Shown here piece by piece: positions 24,901 to 33,840 of a DNA stretch of 64,000 nt. The position numbers and the translations under genes were made by a program. Under the pieces are notes generated by a model. That model saw only the letters and a list, made by a program, of their open reading frames with translations, searched no databases and was not told where the DNA came from. This DNA is from Apostichopus japonicus (taxonomy: Eukaryota; Echinodermata; Holothuroidea; Aspidochirotida; Stichopodidae): positions 19,137,999 to 19,201,998 of the forward strand of contig NC_092565.1 of NCBI RefSeq assembly GCF_037975245.1. The letters are read 5' to 3'. Position 1 is the first letter of the stretch, and the number at the start of each line of letters is the position of its first letter.

Positions 24901-27900
24901 GTCAGGTAAGGGCACACTGGCTAAAGTCTCTTCCATATGATCTCCTATCAATCCAGTTAAATCGTCCAGTACCCCTTCCTGTAACAACGCAAGACACGGA
25001 TATTAGTGGACTTTTGTGAGTTTGTAAGTGTACAGGTTTAATAAACATCTTATTAAATCATTTTTTACTTTCATGAAGCCTCTTCCTTCACGTTGTTGAC
25101 TGGAGCACTGCATATTTAAATTATATTCACATTTATTATTAGTTATTTGCTATTAAAACAAAAACTCAAGTCCAAATATGTGTAACTTCTTGTATGCTTG
25201 CCATCGAGGAAGGAAATTCTGATTGTCCAAAAGTTGGTCTGGTGTTAACCAGAGTCTGTCGAAACACTCTGTATTATGGTTTATTATGGTTCCATTTTGG
25301 TCGGTTAGCAATCCTATCTCAATTAGCAAGATGAGTTGCTGGTAAGTGAAACAATTACTGCATGCAATCTTGGTAACAAGCATGCACGCAAATAGGTCGA
25401 TCAATAAATAAATTAATAGATCGAAAGGCAAATCAGATGGGTAGGAAGTTATTAAAGTGGCATCATTTCTTTCTCCAGGTGTTAGATCTGTTGGAGGGTT
25501 TCATTATGTAAATTTATTTACAAAGTACTATCTGCCAGTGGACTTGTACAATACTCTGTATGAATGCTATCAACTATTTCTTCTCTGTCATAAAGGCTTA
25601 TTACTGAGTAATTGTAACTGTAAATAACAACATAAACTGCAACACCAACTCTCCAACACGTACATGCAAAAAACAAAACGGAAAAAAAAAACAGGTGGTC
25701 TATCTGTTATGAAAATATTAATATTTATGATGATATTTACTTGAAAAGATCATGAATTTGCCCCCGGGTTGGTGATGCAGTCCTATCTTGTAGTAAGTGC
25801 ACCGCACCTTATAGGGGCTTGGGGCTATTTTTGAGTGGATGAAAACACAACCATCTTGTACTCATCAAAAGCCACAGGACACACTGCAGATGCACGTTAT
25901 GACCGTCATAAGATGCAAATAAGTGAAATGGCCTTGATGCACCAAGAGAATGATAAAAAATATATATATATAACAATGAATTTCCAAGCCTGGTAATGAT
26001 GTTGTTTCCTACCTGAAAATCTACAGGAAGCAGGGGCTCCTCTTCTCTCAGTGTTATCTCGTTAATATTGGATACGACGTGAGGTTGCACGTCTGAGACT
26101 GAAAATGGAAACAGAATGCTGTGAAGATATTTCAGGTACACGTGTGATGGAACTAGAAGATGTATAGGCCTGCCATTTCTATTGTCTATGAATATATTAT
26201 GTTTACAGACATCAGTGATGTGAAATCCATGGTTAAACAGTTTACAAGAACTAGAGAACAAGAAAACTCCAAAACAGAAATAATTGAAAGAGCGTCAGCT
26301 TAGTTCGCCTGCGTTACTGCTAATGATATCGAAAAATAAAAAGTAGGAAAATATGATGCCTGCACTTATAAACAAAGTAAATTCCTATGTAATCAAACAT
26401 TTTAAGATTGTATATTTTGCAGTGTACTTTAACAATGTGTCAATATCTAACCAAGCAATTCAATATGCACACATAATTGAATACCCCCATCAATTTCTTG
26501 TCACCATCACTTAGTGGTTCCTAATGAGTAAAGCTATGACTCATTTTCATGGAATACAAAACAGAAAAAAAAAAAAAAAAAATGTCCAACAAATTTAAGG
26601 TATTTGTTTTGTTCCCTTTATAAACAACTTCTCTAATAAAATCAGTCTACTTTGGTCGACTAAAATACCAGAATCTGTCTTCTCAGATAATATCAGACCT
26701 TTAACATGGTTCTTGCAGTTGAAGCATATAAGTGACCAATGTATTTTGTTTTAATTTCTAGCATACTCTGGCCAGCTAATGTACTCACATTCCTCAAGTT
26801 CCTGGATTGGCGAGACTGGACGGTCTGGTGATTTGAAAGAGTGAGAACCCCTCATAGTTCCGCTGTAGAAATATTCCTGACGATAAGAAAGTGCAATACA
26901 TGACAAGTTGTGTGTGCTGTATCAAAAGATATTAGAAGCAACATGTAGGCTACATGTATTTAAGATGTCTCAATCTTTTAAATGTTCCATGCTGTAATGT
27001 CAAAGAGTATAATTATGACTAACTGATCTTCCCAATGATTGAAGTTTAAAGGGTGTAAAGACTCGCGCACAAAGAAACGTCTCATGCCGGTAATCTGACC
27101 TAGTTTCGAATGAGGTGTAACAGAAGTGTTAGACACCACCATCGATCCCAGAAAATACACACACTGCTTGCTACCGTCGGTAATTAGACACTAGTGTACA
27201 GTCAATGCATACAGCTACGGTCAATACCCACAACACAGTGTACATAGCAGCGATGGACATCTCAGGTCTAGATAAAAGATAACAAGATATCACATTTCAT
27301 TACTGTCTGCATTTTGTTGCGTCAAGAAGAAAACGTCATTTGCAAGCAACAGAAAGTTAACATTTTCAGAGCGCGGCACGCAGTTTGTGGAGAGTCTTCA
27401 ATGCCTTTAAAGAAATAACGAAGGCAAGGATCAAAGACAATTTATATTATTCAGTTTTTCCTCTCTGACATTATCAAGATGAAATTTTAAGCGTATTACG
27501 TAATCAATGGCGGCTTACTGTGCATTGTGGTAAAGGCCTTAGGAGCCAATTTTCAAACATTTGAAAATCCGCCCTTTAGTAAGACTGCTGTTCATTTTTC
27601 TCCACTGGCCACTTCTGCACCTTTCAAGGTTATTAGTCTGGAACATTAGCCTGTGTGTTACGTAATCAATATGCCTGGCCTAGCAAAGGGAACGAGCATG
27701 GCAAAGTCACTTCCTCAGCACAAATTTACCCCGATCTACTGCCAGAGCCTATTCAAATGCCCGAGGCAGGTAAACTGTTATGGCAGTGATATCAAAGGGC
27801 GCATTTTTTAATGAAGCGAGTGTATTCAGTCATACAGGAAGTGGTTAAACTAAAAATCAAATATTAGAGAATATTGAGGTTACTGAACAATATAAATTTT

Positions 27901-30900
27901 CTTTGATCCCTGCCTTCATTATTCCTTTAATAGAATTCTTGTTATTATCTCTATGAAAGTTGATGATTTTCTTATATATCATTTTTAATGATTTTTATTT
28001 TTTATTTTCCAAGTCATATGTCACACCTCTCATAACATAATTTGCACTAGAACAGATATTTAAAAACATGCTTTAAAGTCTTAAACCAAAACTGAAGATA
28101 AATTAGGGGTAATCATGGTAGAACGGCTCACTATAGATAGAATATATGGTTTTGTACAAACAAACTGGGAAATCTTTCCATTGGTCCGATACTGCGGGCA
28201 TAAGATTATACCTTGTATCCCCTAGAAAACCATAACTGTGTAGAATTGATGTACCCCAATGATAGTGCTTTCTTAAACAGAATATTAACAGTTTCAGAAA
28301 TTTCATCATAAATCAAATCAACCTCCAAGTTGCAATGCCCCCCCCCCACCCCCCTCCCCTGGAGTGTTACAAGCACTCTTTTAAGTTTCTACTTCTGTAC
28401 TTTTTTATTTTTAAAACTTTCTTTACTTTTTTACTTTACTAAAGAGCAGACTCTTTTACTTTTCTTTCTTAATTCCAAACTTACTTCTTCAAATACATGA
28501 GGTGGAGGCATCATTTCCTGGTGCCAGGCACCAGAAAAATGACCTAGGTCTGGCGATGGCAAAGTGCAGGCAGTGGCGGTTCTGGAATAAGAAGGAGAGA
28601 ATTTAAACGTTGTCACCGAAGAAAATCATTAGCACAGATTGTAGCCAAATTTCTGATTATGATTAATACAATTCAAGAGAGTGGATCACGAGAGGTATCT
28701 TTGGTCATCAGTGCAAACTACATGCATCTTGCACAAACTGAGGTCTGTGGACCTTGAGTGGGCCTGTGAAATTTTTATAAGGGCGTTCCTAAGGGGCGAA
28801 TGGGTTCAAAGGGGATCTGTGGAAAAATTGGGATCTGTGAAAGTCGAACTCAGGATCTACAAGACAATGGAATGAAGACTATGTCTATCTCTAATAGACA
28901 GTGATGATAAAACTTTGATTCCTCTTATTTTTGATTTCCTTATTTTGGGGAGGGGGGGGGTGGTGGGAAGGGTGGTGGGAGCAGCATAGGATTCTACATG
29001 CAATTCCACGACCACAAAGCCTCAAAGGTCACTACCTTAAAACAAATAAATGTCACCTTGTTACATAAAAAGACAACTGTTTTATTTAAAACATATGAAA
29101 TTACCAGGAAGAAAATTGCAATCAATGAAATAGGTTCTAGTTACTTCTCTGACAAACAGACCTTGATATTAAATACAAGGACCTCTGTACTGACTTATAA
29201 ACTGACCTTGATGTCTTTGGGAGCTGGAATGGATCATTGATAAAAGACTCGGACAACATGAGGCGAGTCGAACTGAACTGACGATGCAGCCGCTGTACCT
29301 CAACTGTCAAGATAAATATGGATTTCATGTTACTGGTTGAAACTTTCATTTGACAACTTGAACCCTTTTGATCCATCTTCCCAGTGGACAAAAAGAAAAC
29401 TCTATCCATTTAGTCTGCATATTTTGCCCTTTTTGAAGGATACAGCATAGTCTACCTGATATAGTTAAAATACATCTTACAAATTTTACAATTATAAATC
29501 TCTGAAGTAGGTTAAGATTACTTTGAATATGTTTGATCGGCTGAGTTTACTGTTTTGGTTGAGAAGAAATACTACAAAGTATTCAATCGGAAGAAAAGGA
29601 GCTGCAATATAGTGGAAGCTAAGTGGATCTCAATGGGTAGTGCACATTAGCTGCTGCATGACATAATTAACTTTGCCAGCTCTCCATTGGCTTATCTTAA
29701 TTTCAATCTTTGTACCAAGCAACTTCAGGGCTATGCTGTCTAATGGAATGCCTGCAACTATAATACACATTTAATTAAGGTAGATATGAATGGAAATAAT
29801 TATATTTGAGATGGTTTACATAGAGATATTTGAATTGTAGTCTCTATTGGTGGGTTGAGGGGTGGGGGTGGGGGGTGTATATAATGCTCAGTGATATAGA
29901 TATCCTGTCTATGTCCATGTTTAAACCAATGCTCTGAAAAAAACTTGGGTCATGATTGACCTTTGATTGAGTTTTAAGATAGGAAAGTTTGTAGAACCAG
30001 AATTATTCTCTTTGTGTGTGTGTTAAATTACAAAGGAGGTTGCATAAAACTAACTCATGCAACTCACAAAACTCTCCCTGAAACCTAAAAATTGAATGCT
30101 TGCAAATTGATAAAAACATAAGACACTTCTTTCAACCTAATTTGAGGAAAGATCTTTTCTTTTGCACCTATGCCTAATTTTCCTTGGTTATTTTGAAAAA
30201 TTAATAATGTAATCGAAATGTGCTGTAAGATGAATAAAGCAAACTTAAACCAATATCACAGAACGTTCTCTTCAAAGATCTTGAAATCAAGGCAGTGAGT
30301 ATGGTAGCATACCAGTAGTGAACTTTAAGTCCTTTAAATAGAAAGAAGTAACCAACAGAACACCTACTTAAGTACTATATTCAGACTGTCCATAAAAATT
30401 TCATGGATGGAACTCACCAAGCAAATAACTAGCCTGTTTTCCATGCACCTTGGTAATTCCAAACATGAGCTGAGAAGACAGGTAAAGTGAGAACCTCTGC
30501 TTGGCTCCACGCTGGGATATACGCAGCGTAATGTGTTGCAGTAGATCATTGCTACAAATAGGTAAAGTAGAATTTATTTTCCAAAGTCCAAATCATTGAA
30601 AAGAAGTCAGTGCTCTGCATATAGTATTTTCAAATATCTATTAACAGGATGAAGAATTTTAAATTGCCATTCATTTTCAACTGGATGGAACTTGATTGAG
30701 AGCCAGCTTAGAATGCCAACCTTTTTGTTAATTCTAGCCCCGTTTCAATAGCATTGTGAAAATTCATAAAATTTCCCAAACATTTGAATTTTCAATTTTT
30801 TTGAAAGATTTCTGTCGTTCAAATACAAAAAATAAGCCTATTTAAAGAGGCTTACGATCAATTTATTGAGCTGCAATGACAATCTCCTTTTAGTCAACTA

Positions 30901-33235
30901 TTGTACATTAAAATATGCTCATCCACCCATTAAATGTACTGACATATCCTAAGTTTATCTCCTACCATGTATGACAAATATTAAGGAAAATATTCTGGCA
31001 TTATTAGTACTCACAAACCTCCACCACAACCCAATTTGGAAATGTGTGGAAATTGATTACTGAACTTACCAAATTTTTGCAACCTGCACAGAGTAGTAAT
31101 CTTTCTTGGTTAGTACAGCTGCTCTTGTTGCAGCCAACCTGAAAGGGCAAAATTGAATGACTTCAACTTTCATGTGTAATTATTGATATTATATTGCATC
31201 ACCATGTGTTGGCTTTTAAAAAAACTGGAATATTCTGGTGTATTCTTTTATATTTTTATTAAAAAGTGTTTAGAGAACGACTTTGAGCTCTGACTGAGCA
31301 AGTCTACTTATATGCCCCTCAGTTTATAAGAATTTAAATAAATTTAATGCAATTTGTTATTTGGATGATGTTTGCATTGCTTCAGAGTTGAAAAATAAAC
31401 ATTAGTACGATGAACACATATCCTCCTTTAATGTTTCAGGTTATGTTATTTTTTTTATAGTTAACACATGCATAGATAATGAACTGGATAAAAAGAACTG
31501 TAATACTTCTAGGCCTAGCATATCCTATCCATGTTGCTTCACTCTTTCATTGCCAAAGCAAAATAGCCTATGACGAAGTGTAGCTTGCAGTTGTAGAAGT
31601 ATGACTCTATCATACACAAAACACTAAGTTATGTCATATTATTACACTTGGCATCAAGCCTATTGTGGGATGATTGGTTAAAGAAATTCTTTTATTAATG
31701 TAATGGCAAGGTAAACATTTGATTTTGAGTTGCAAATAAAACAACAGATTGACTTTCCTGCCAACAGCAGCAATTTTCCTGATTATCCTAGCAGAGTTTT
31801 GAGTCTGTAGACTAGAGCCAGTAACTTGCAGTAGTATCAGGAGTTAACAGTGTTATCCCACAGAGGAATGTCATGCAGGGCTAGGCCCGACCTAAGTTAG
31901 GCCTAACTAGGCTATGTAATGCTAATGAGTCAGAACATCACAATTACAGCAGCCTAGGAGTAGGAGTCTGTTGTAGTCAAAGCCAATACCCAACAAAATG
32001 TCCACTTAGTTAGGCTAAGCCCTGACTTGTTAGTTGTATGTTACTTGTGATGCTTACCAGTCAAAACGTCCCTTTACCAAAACGTCCCCGTACCAAAACG
32101 TCCCCGCTTTTGGTCAAAACGTCCCTGTTGGTCAAAACGTCCCTGTTGGTCAAAACGTCCCCGTAAGTCAAAACGTCCCCGTCTAATACATTCATTCACA
32201 GTTGTTAATATATATTAATTTTAAGTTATTATTTGGCTAAGTTATTGGCATGCAAGTTGGATTACAGGATTACAGGCGCTAAATAAATCATGAAGAACTA
32301 TATATCGTTTAGGACATAGACGGGAAAGGGGCTGGGGCTTTAGCCGTAGTCCCACTTCTAGACCATCAAAATATAAGAAGGCAAAGTAAATTCTGGAGAA
32401 GGGTAGCAAAATAGGCAAACAATCACGAAAATCAAAAATATAACGTGTCTTCAGAAAAAAAAATAAACGTATGTGCTGTATATACGAAAATATATATCAC
32501 TTTCATCCAGTCCGTCTCGCACATTCTAAAAGTAACTTGCACATAAACAAAACAAAAAATTTTTTCCCCTTCCCTCAATATCGTATATATTCATTCATTC
32601 AGAAACCAACTCGTGTTTAAAAAAATCCTATTACCCTACAGCCCTCTTGCATTCCCTTTTCTAGTATCTTACCTCAGAAAATTATACTCAAAAATGTTTC
32701 CGCCCTCATACCCGGCACTTCCCACTCCTTAAAAACTGTGTTTTCATCCTAAACTATACCTATCCTTACTCTTTGATTTGAACTAGAAACATCCACACTT
32801 GCATTCCAACTGATTATAAAAGCGGGGACGTTTTGACTCACGGGGACGTTTTGACTGCGGGGACGTTTAGGTAAAAAGCGGGGACGTTTTGGTCTTAAAA
32901 AAGCGGGGACGTTTTGGTAAAGGGACGTTTTGACTGGATACCCTTGTGATGTTAGATTAGGCTAGACCATAGCAGTCCTCATAAAATTTCAAAGGCGTGC
33001 CTGTAGGCTTGACATGAAAACAATGTTGCCAACGCACTAGGTAAGGTATTTAAAAGTGTAACGTCTACATTGTTTATATTAGCCTAGGCCTACACCTAAA
33101 AGTTTCTTAGCCTAAGTTTGGCTAAGTTGATAAGGTTTAGCCTAAGTTAGGCCTATGAACAAAATAGTATTAGGCCTACCAAACGATTCCAAATTTGCCA
33201 CCCCTCTTCTGAAGAATCTCTTGTGAGTAAAACAT
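12834..33235 (-). CDS. REC8: REC8-type meiotic cohesin kleisin, 17 coding exons
   Basis: The alpha-kleisin of meiotic cohesin closes the SMC1/SMC3 ring, holds sister chromatids and is cut by separase at the meiotic divisions; it acts on chromosomes in germ cells. I assembled about 635 codons from 17 exons. Residues 1-90 match the kleisin SMC3-binding head: start MFYSQEILQKRGG, then IVWLAATRAAVLTKKDYY, RFSLYLSSQLMFGI and KQASYLL. RFSLYLS.QL fits REC8; RAD21 and RAD21L have LRTSGHLLLGVVRIY there. A patch PKRGRKRRRQLLFVDLKTQ (about 346-364) matches the conserved REC8 RRRQL.F.D segment. The linker is acidic and Ser/Pro-rich. The last 60 residues form the SMC1-binding winged helix (FQELVPLSTDRKVAAKIFA, then GLISVRQSKAFSDIFIYRRY, stop at 12834). 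Junctions keep frame, except that exon 13 needs a weak donor. Introns hold a foldback element, two TTAA MITEs, a SINE, hAT-like repeats and minisatellites; nothing else gene-like was seen in them. Confidence 0.92.
13424..13530 (-). CDS. REC8: REC8 exon 16 (winged helix, first half)
   Basis: 107 bases. Encodes KIAELTPGDEGTSFQELVPL then STDRKVAAKIFATCL, matching the kleisin C-terminal pattern (human REC8 ..FSSLV.PLSPRRMAARVF..). The acceptor is ATATTTACAG and the donor G|GTGAGT. Confidence 0.93.
14240..14464 (-). CDS. REC8: REC8 exon 15
   Basis: 225 bases. Encodes a strongly acidic stretch: LRRAEESIEEEGLIGRDGSL, then PQLDELLIPEGPELGLIEES and FDVRAMEMSTSEDEDKGIPH. Kleisins typically have such an acidic, Leu-rich segment just before the winged helix. 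The acceptor is CGTCCAAAG and the donor CA|GTGAGT. Confidence 0.87.
15313..15797. mobile_element. hAT-like MITE nested in the cluster
   Basis: The ends are CATAGGCGTAGGAG and CTCCTACGCCTTTG, an inverted repeat matching at 13 of 14 bases. It is flanked by ACTACACA (15305-15312) and ACTACGCA (15798-15805), an 8-bp duplication with one change. No transposase frame. Confidence 0.72.
15898..16080 (+). repeat. Dispersed repeat, copy A
   Basis: Starts CAGGCGTGTAGCGAG and contains ATCTAAGCGTAGCGCCACCA and GGCGCGAAGCGTACAAGAAA. It is nearly the same as 61501-61680 and distantly related to 14640-14800. Confidence 0.7.
16420..16580 (+). repeat. CT-rich low-complexity tract
   Basis: About 160 bases of almost pure pyrimidine on the plus strand. 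Open frames here (Phe/Ser-rich or Lys/Glu/Arg-rich) are artefacts of composition. Confidence 0.8.
16888..17154 (-). mobile_element. tRNA-derived SINE with 15-bp target duplication
   Basis: Read on the minus strand, the head near 17132 reads GGAGTATTAGCTCAGTGG (RNA polymerase III A box) and later GGTTCGAGTCA (B box). The tail carries GAGGCTTTGATAAGCCAATG and CCTGCTTGCAGGAGGATC. Both sides carry TAACAGTAGACTTAT (16888-16902 and 17140-17154), an exact 15-bp duplication. The anticodon arm does not pair, so this is a retroposon and not a functional tRNA gene. It lies in REC8 intron 14 in the same orientation as the gene. Confidence 0.85.
17303..17369 (-). CDS. REC8: REC8 exon 14
   Basis: Encodes RLSQSREGSRQGSFIAEPGM P, ending AG|GTAATC in phase 2, which fits exon 15. 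The frame was chosen because it continues into exon 15; the other open frame meets a stop two codons into exon 15. An alternative acceptor 6 bases upstream (start 17375) adds two residues. SREGSR matches the separase pattern SxExxR. Confidence 0.72.
17911..18215 (+). repeat. Tandem duplication of about 145-155 bases
   Basis: Two units begin GCATCAATGCT (17911 and 18067) and share a G-run plus TAGGGGTAATGTCA and ACTATCGGACTACCTGTTAT. It creates a repetitive Tyr-rich open frame that is not a gene. It lies in REC8 intron 13, ending about 70 bases from the exon 13 donor. Confidence 0.75.
18287..18314 (-). CDS. REC8: REC8 exon 13 (short; donor uncertain)
   Basis: Encodes VPELGRGD(V). The acceptor ATTGATAG sits behind a pyrimidine tract. 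The consensus-like donor GAT|GTGAGT gives 24 bases and breaks frame with exon 14. A weaker donor 4 bases later, A|GTACGG, gives 28 bases and keeps frame. The 28-base form is shown. An unseen small exon downstream is an alternative. Confidence 0.5.
19060..19217 (-). CDS. REC8: REC8 exon 12
   Basis: 158 bases. Encodes AAKMSPTLVELWREGSKFRP, then PLDNEPEDRIWSLDYLREPE and PGLSSSPEYDLPE. The acceptor is CATATTTCAG and the donor GAG|GTATGC; it ends in phase 0. Confidence 0.88.
19373..19490 (+). repeat. A-rich low-complexity tract
   Basis: Runs of AAAAATAAGAAAATAAAAAA preceded by TATAGCGCCAAATACTAAAA and CTCTAGGCGC, which resembles a retroposon tail. Open frames in it are composition artefacts. Confidence 0.6.
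19842..20295 (+). repeat. Minisatellite of about 113-118 bases, four units
   Basis: Units start with CTGCCCGGCTACCCATCAT at 19842, 19955, 20073 and 20191. Each contains GATCAGTTGGGCA and GGCTTTAATGCTAC. Units 2-4 are nearly identical, implying recent expansion. It lies in REC8 intron 11. Confidence 0.85.
20473..20536 (-). CDS. REC8: REC8 exon 11
   Basis: 64 bases starting in phase 0. Encodes ILANPDPLPSVKELFSEPGR K. The ..ELF..P.. motif also follows the basic block in REC8/RAD21 proteins. The acceptor is TTTTCTTTAG and the donor G|GTATGC. Confidence 0.85.
21983..22162 (-). CDS. REC8: REC8 exon 10
   Basis: 180 bases, exactly 60 codons, phase 0-0. Encodes VDVPILRLAAIREQEE, then PKRGRKRRRQLLFVDLKTQL and SKTEIRSSMEDFEKTLERD. 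The basic RRRQL.F.D..TQ block is the best conserved internal kleisin/REC8 motif. The acceptor is TATACCAG and the donor GAT|GTAAGT. Confidence 0.9.
22485..22548 (+). repeat. 24-base minisatellite, three units
   Basis: Three repeats of GACCGCCGTGCAGGGTACTT TT with single changes, in REC8 intron 9. Confidence 0.85.
23262..23484 (-). CDS. REC8: REC8 exon 9
   Basis: 223 bases, residues about 256-330. Encodes a Lys/Arg/Ser-rich linker with IEKRSSKRIAKSTKE (possible nuclear localisation patch), LSPDADRDGL (Ser-Pro followed by a separase-like D.DR) and GPPEFKTPQSPSGQA. The acceptor is AATTCACAG and the donor GCA|GTAAGT. Confidence 0.88.
23952..24270 (+). mobile_element. TTAA-flanked MITE, copy 2 (internal deletion)
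   Basis: Same family, in REC8 intron 8. The left TTAA has decayed to TTAG and about 60 bases after the left inverted repeat (the AAAGAAACGTC...GAGGTGTAAC part) are missing. The right end CAATGCCTTTAA is intact. Confidence 0.72.
24839..24978 (-). CDS. REC8: REC8 exon 8
   Basis: 140 bases, an acidic linker with EGVLDDLTGLIGDHMEETLA then SVPLPDDEEFILSGIGDGDN. The acceptor is TTGTTACAG and the donor AG|GTAAGT. Confidence 0.87.
26013..26098 (-). CDS. REC8: REC8 exon 7
   Basis: 86 bases. Encodes FSDVQPHVVSNINEITLREE then EPLLPVDFQ. EITLREE resembles the EITMREE segment of RAD21-family linkers. The acceptor is CCATTTTCAG and the donor CAG|GTAGGA. Confidence 0.87.
26789..26876 (-). CDS. REC8: REC8 exon 6
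   Basis: 88 bases starting in phase 0 and ending in phase 1. Encodes EYFYSGTMRGSHSFKSPDRP then VSPIQELEE. The acceptor is ATCGTCAG and the donor T|GTGAGT. It contains two Ser-Pro sites. Confidence 0.82.
27046..27410 (+). mobile_element. TTAA-flanked MITE, copy 3
   Basis: Same family, in REC8 intron 5. The left end is TTAAAGGGTGTAAAGACTCGC and the right end AGAGTCTTCAATGCCTTTAA. TTAA is intact on both sides. Confidence 0.75.
28485..28581 (-). CDS. REC8: REC8 exon 5
   Basis: 97 bases starting in phase 2 and ending in phase 0. Encodes a Ser/Pro-rich linker containing LPSPDLGHFSGAWHQEM and PPPHVFEE. The acceptor is TTATTCCAG and the donor GAA|GTAAGT. Confidence 0.85.
29207..29303 (-). CDS. REC8: REC8 exon 4
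   Basis: 97 bases. Encodes VEVQRLHRQFSSTRLMLSES then FINDPFQLPKTS, completing the SMC3-binding helix (vertebrate REC8 has a similar ..LERLHRAQ.. stretch). The acceptor is CTTGACAG and the donor AG|GTCAGT. Confidence 0.9.
30418..30551 (-). CDS. REC8: REC8 exon 3
   Basis: 134 bases. Encodes CNDLLQHITLRISQRGAKQ followed by RFSLYLSSQLMFGITKVHGK and QASYLL, the segment that separates REC8 from RAD21. The acceptor is TTTGTAG and the donor G|GTGAGT. Confidence 0.93.
31070..31138 (-). CDS. REC8: REC8 exon 2
   Basis: 69 bases in phase 2-2, encoding LAATRAAVLTKKDYYSVQVAKI. The acceptor is CCTTTCAG and the donor TG|GTAAGT. The WLAAT..LTK pattern is the kleisin N-terminal helix. Confidence 0.93.
32053..32942. 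mobile_element. Foldback (TU/FB-like) element in REC8 intron 1
   Basis: The left end is an array of GTCAAAACGTCCC / CCAAAACGTCCCCG units (32059-32180). The right end is the inverted array (GGGGACGTTTTGACT, 32822-32935). The outermost units mirror each other: CCAGTCAAAACGTCCC then TTTACCAAAACGTCC on both. CTTGTGATG (9 bp) flanks both sides (32044-32052 and 32943-32951). The 640-base middle is AT-rich with no recognisable frame. This is the architecture of sea urchin TU and Drosophila FB elements. Confidence 0.82.
33180..33235 (-). CDS. REC8: REC8 exon 1 (start codon)
   Basis: Residues 1-18 plus two bases. The ATG at 33235 opens MFYSQEILQKRGGKFGIV, the typical MFY... kleisin start. The donor is G|GTAGGC; the exon ends in phase 2 and joins exon 2 to give VWLAATR. 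Confidence 0.92.
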
Positions 33236-33324
33236 AATAGCTGGTGCTTCAACTTTTTCAAGTAAGAAAACTCAATGCCGGAGGTGTGGTTTGAAAATTT
33301 CGATACAAGCACAGTAGTAGCGAA

Positions 33325-33620
33325 ATGAACGTGCAGTCAGATTCAGATGCGACAGCGAGACATCGAGTTTCAACGATTGAGCTGAGTTTTAAAATGATAC
33401 TGCATCAGTGTATTAGGCCTAGCCTAAACACAGTAACGAAAGGCTTTGCTGATACACTTCTCCTTCCAGCTTTAAATATCAGAATTACGGAAACAAAACT
33501 GTTCAGTAGACTGCGTAAAACGCGAATTTATATCTTATCAGGGACTTCGCTTCCTTTGAAATATGGCAGTACAATTCTGTGTGCAAAATTAAAAATGCTT
33601 GGTATACAGTTTCAGGCAGG
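33325..33620 (+). CDS. Head-to-head open frame beside the REC8 start, with donor
   Basis: The ATG at 33325 lies 90 bases from the REC8 ATG and points the other way. About 98 codons (MNVQSDSDATARHRVSTIEL, ... KLKMLGIQFQAG) stay open up to CAGGCAG|GTGAGT. This may be a first exon of a divergent transcript, coding or not. No downstream plus-strand exon was found and the protein is not recognisable. Confidence 0.22.
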
Positions 33621-33809
33621 TGAGTGCAACTGGACGTGTACGTTGATGTACTGCGATTATTAGTGCATAATTTACGTGTACAGTATAGTAACTATACTAA
33701 CTCTAAACTGCGAACGAGAGCATAGTGCCCTGAATATTTGACCAATTAGGTAAGGTGTTTACTTACGATTAATCGCTGAACCAATCACATTTCAGCAAGC
33801 AACTTTAAT

Positions 33810-33840
33810 GGCGGGAAAAGTTTATGATCCCGTCACGTGA
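33810..33840. promoter_or_regulatory. E2F-like site plus TCACGTGA upstream of REC8
   Basis: GGCGGGAAA (33810-33818) and the E-box TCACGTGA (33833-33840) lie 14 bases apart, about 575-600 bases upstream of the REC8 ATG. In mammals these motifs recruit E2F6 and MGA-MAX of PRC1.6, which silences germline genes. The role here is inferred. Confidence 0.4.
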
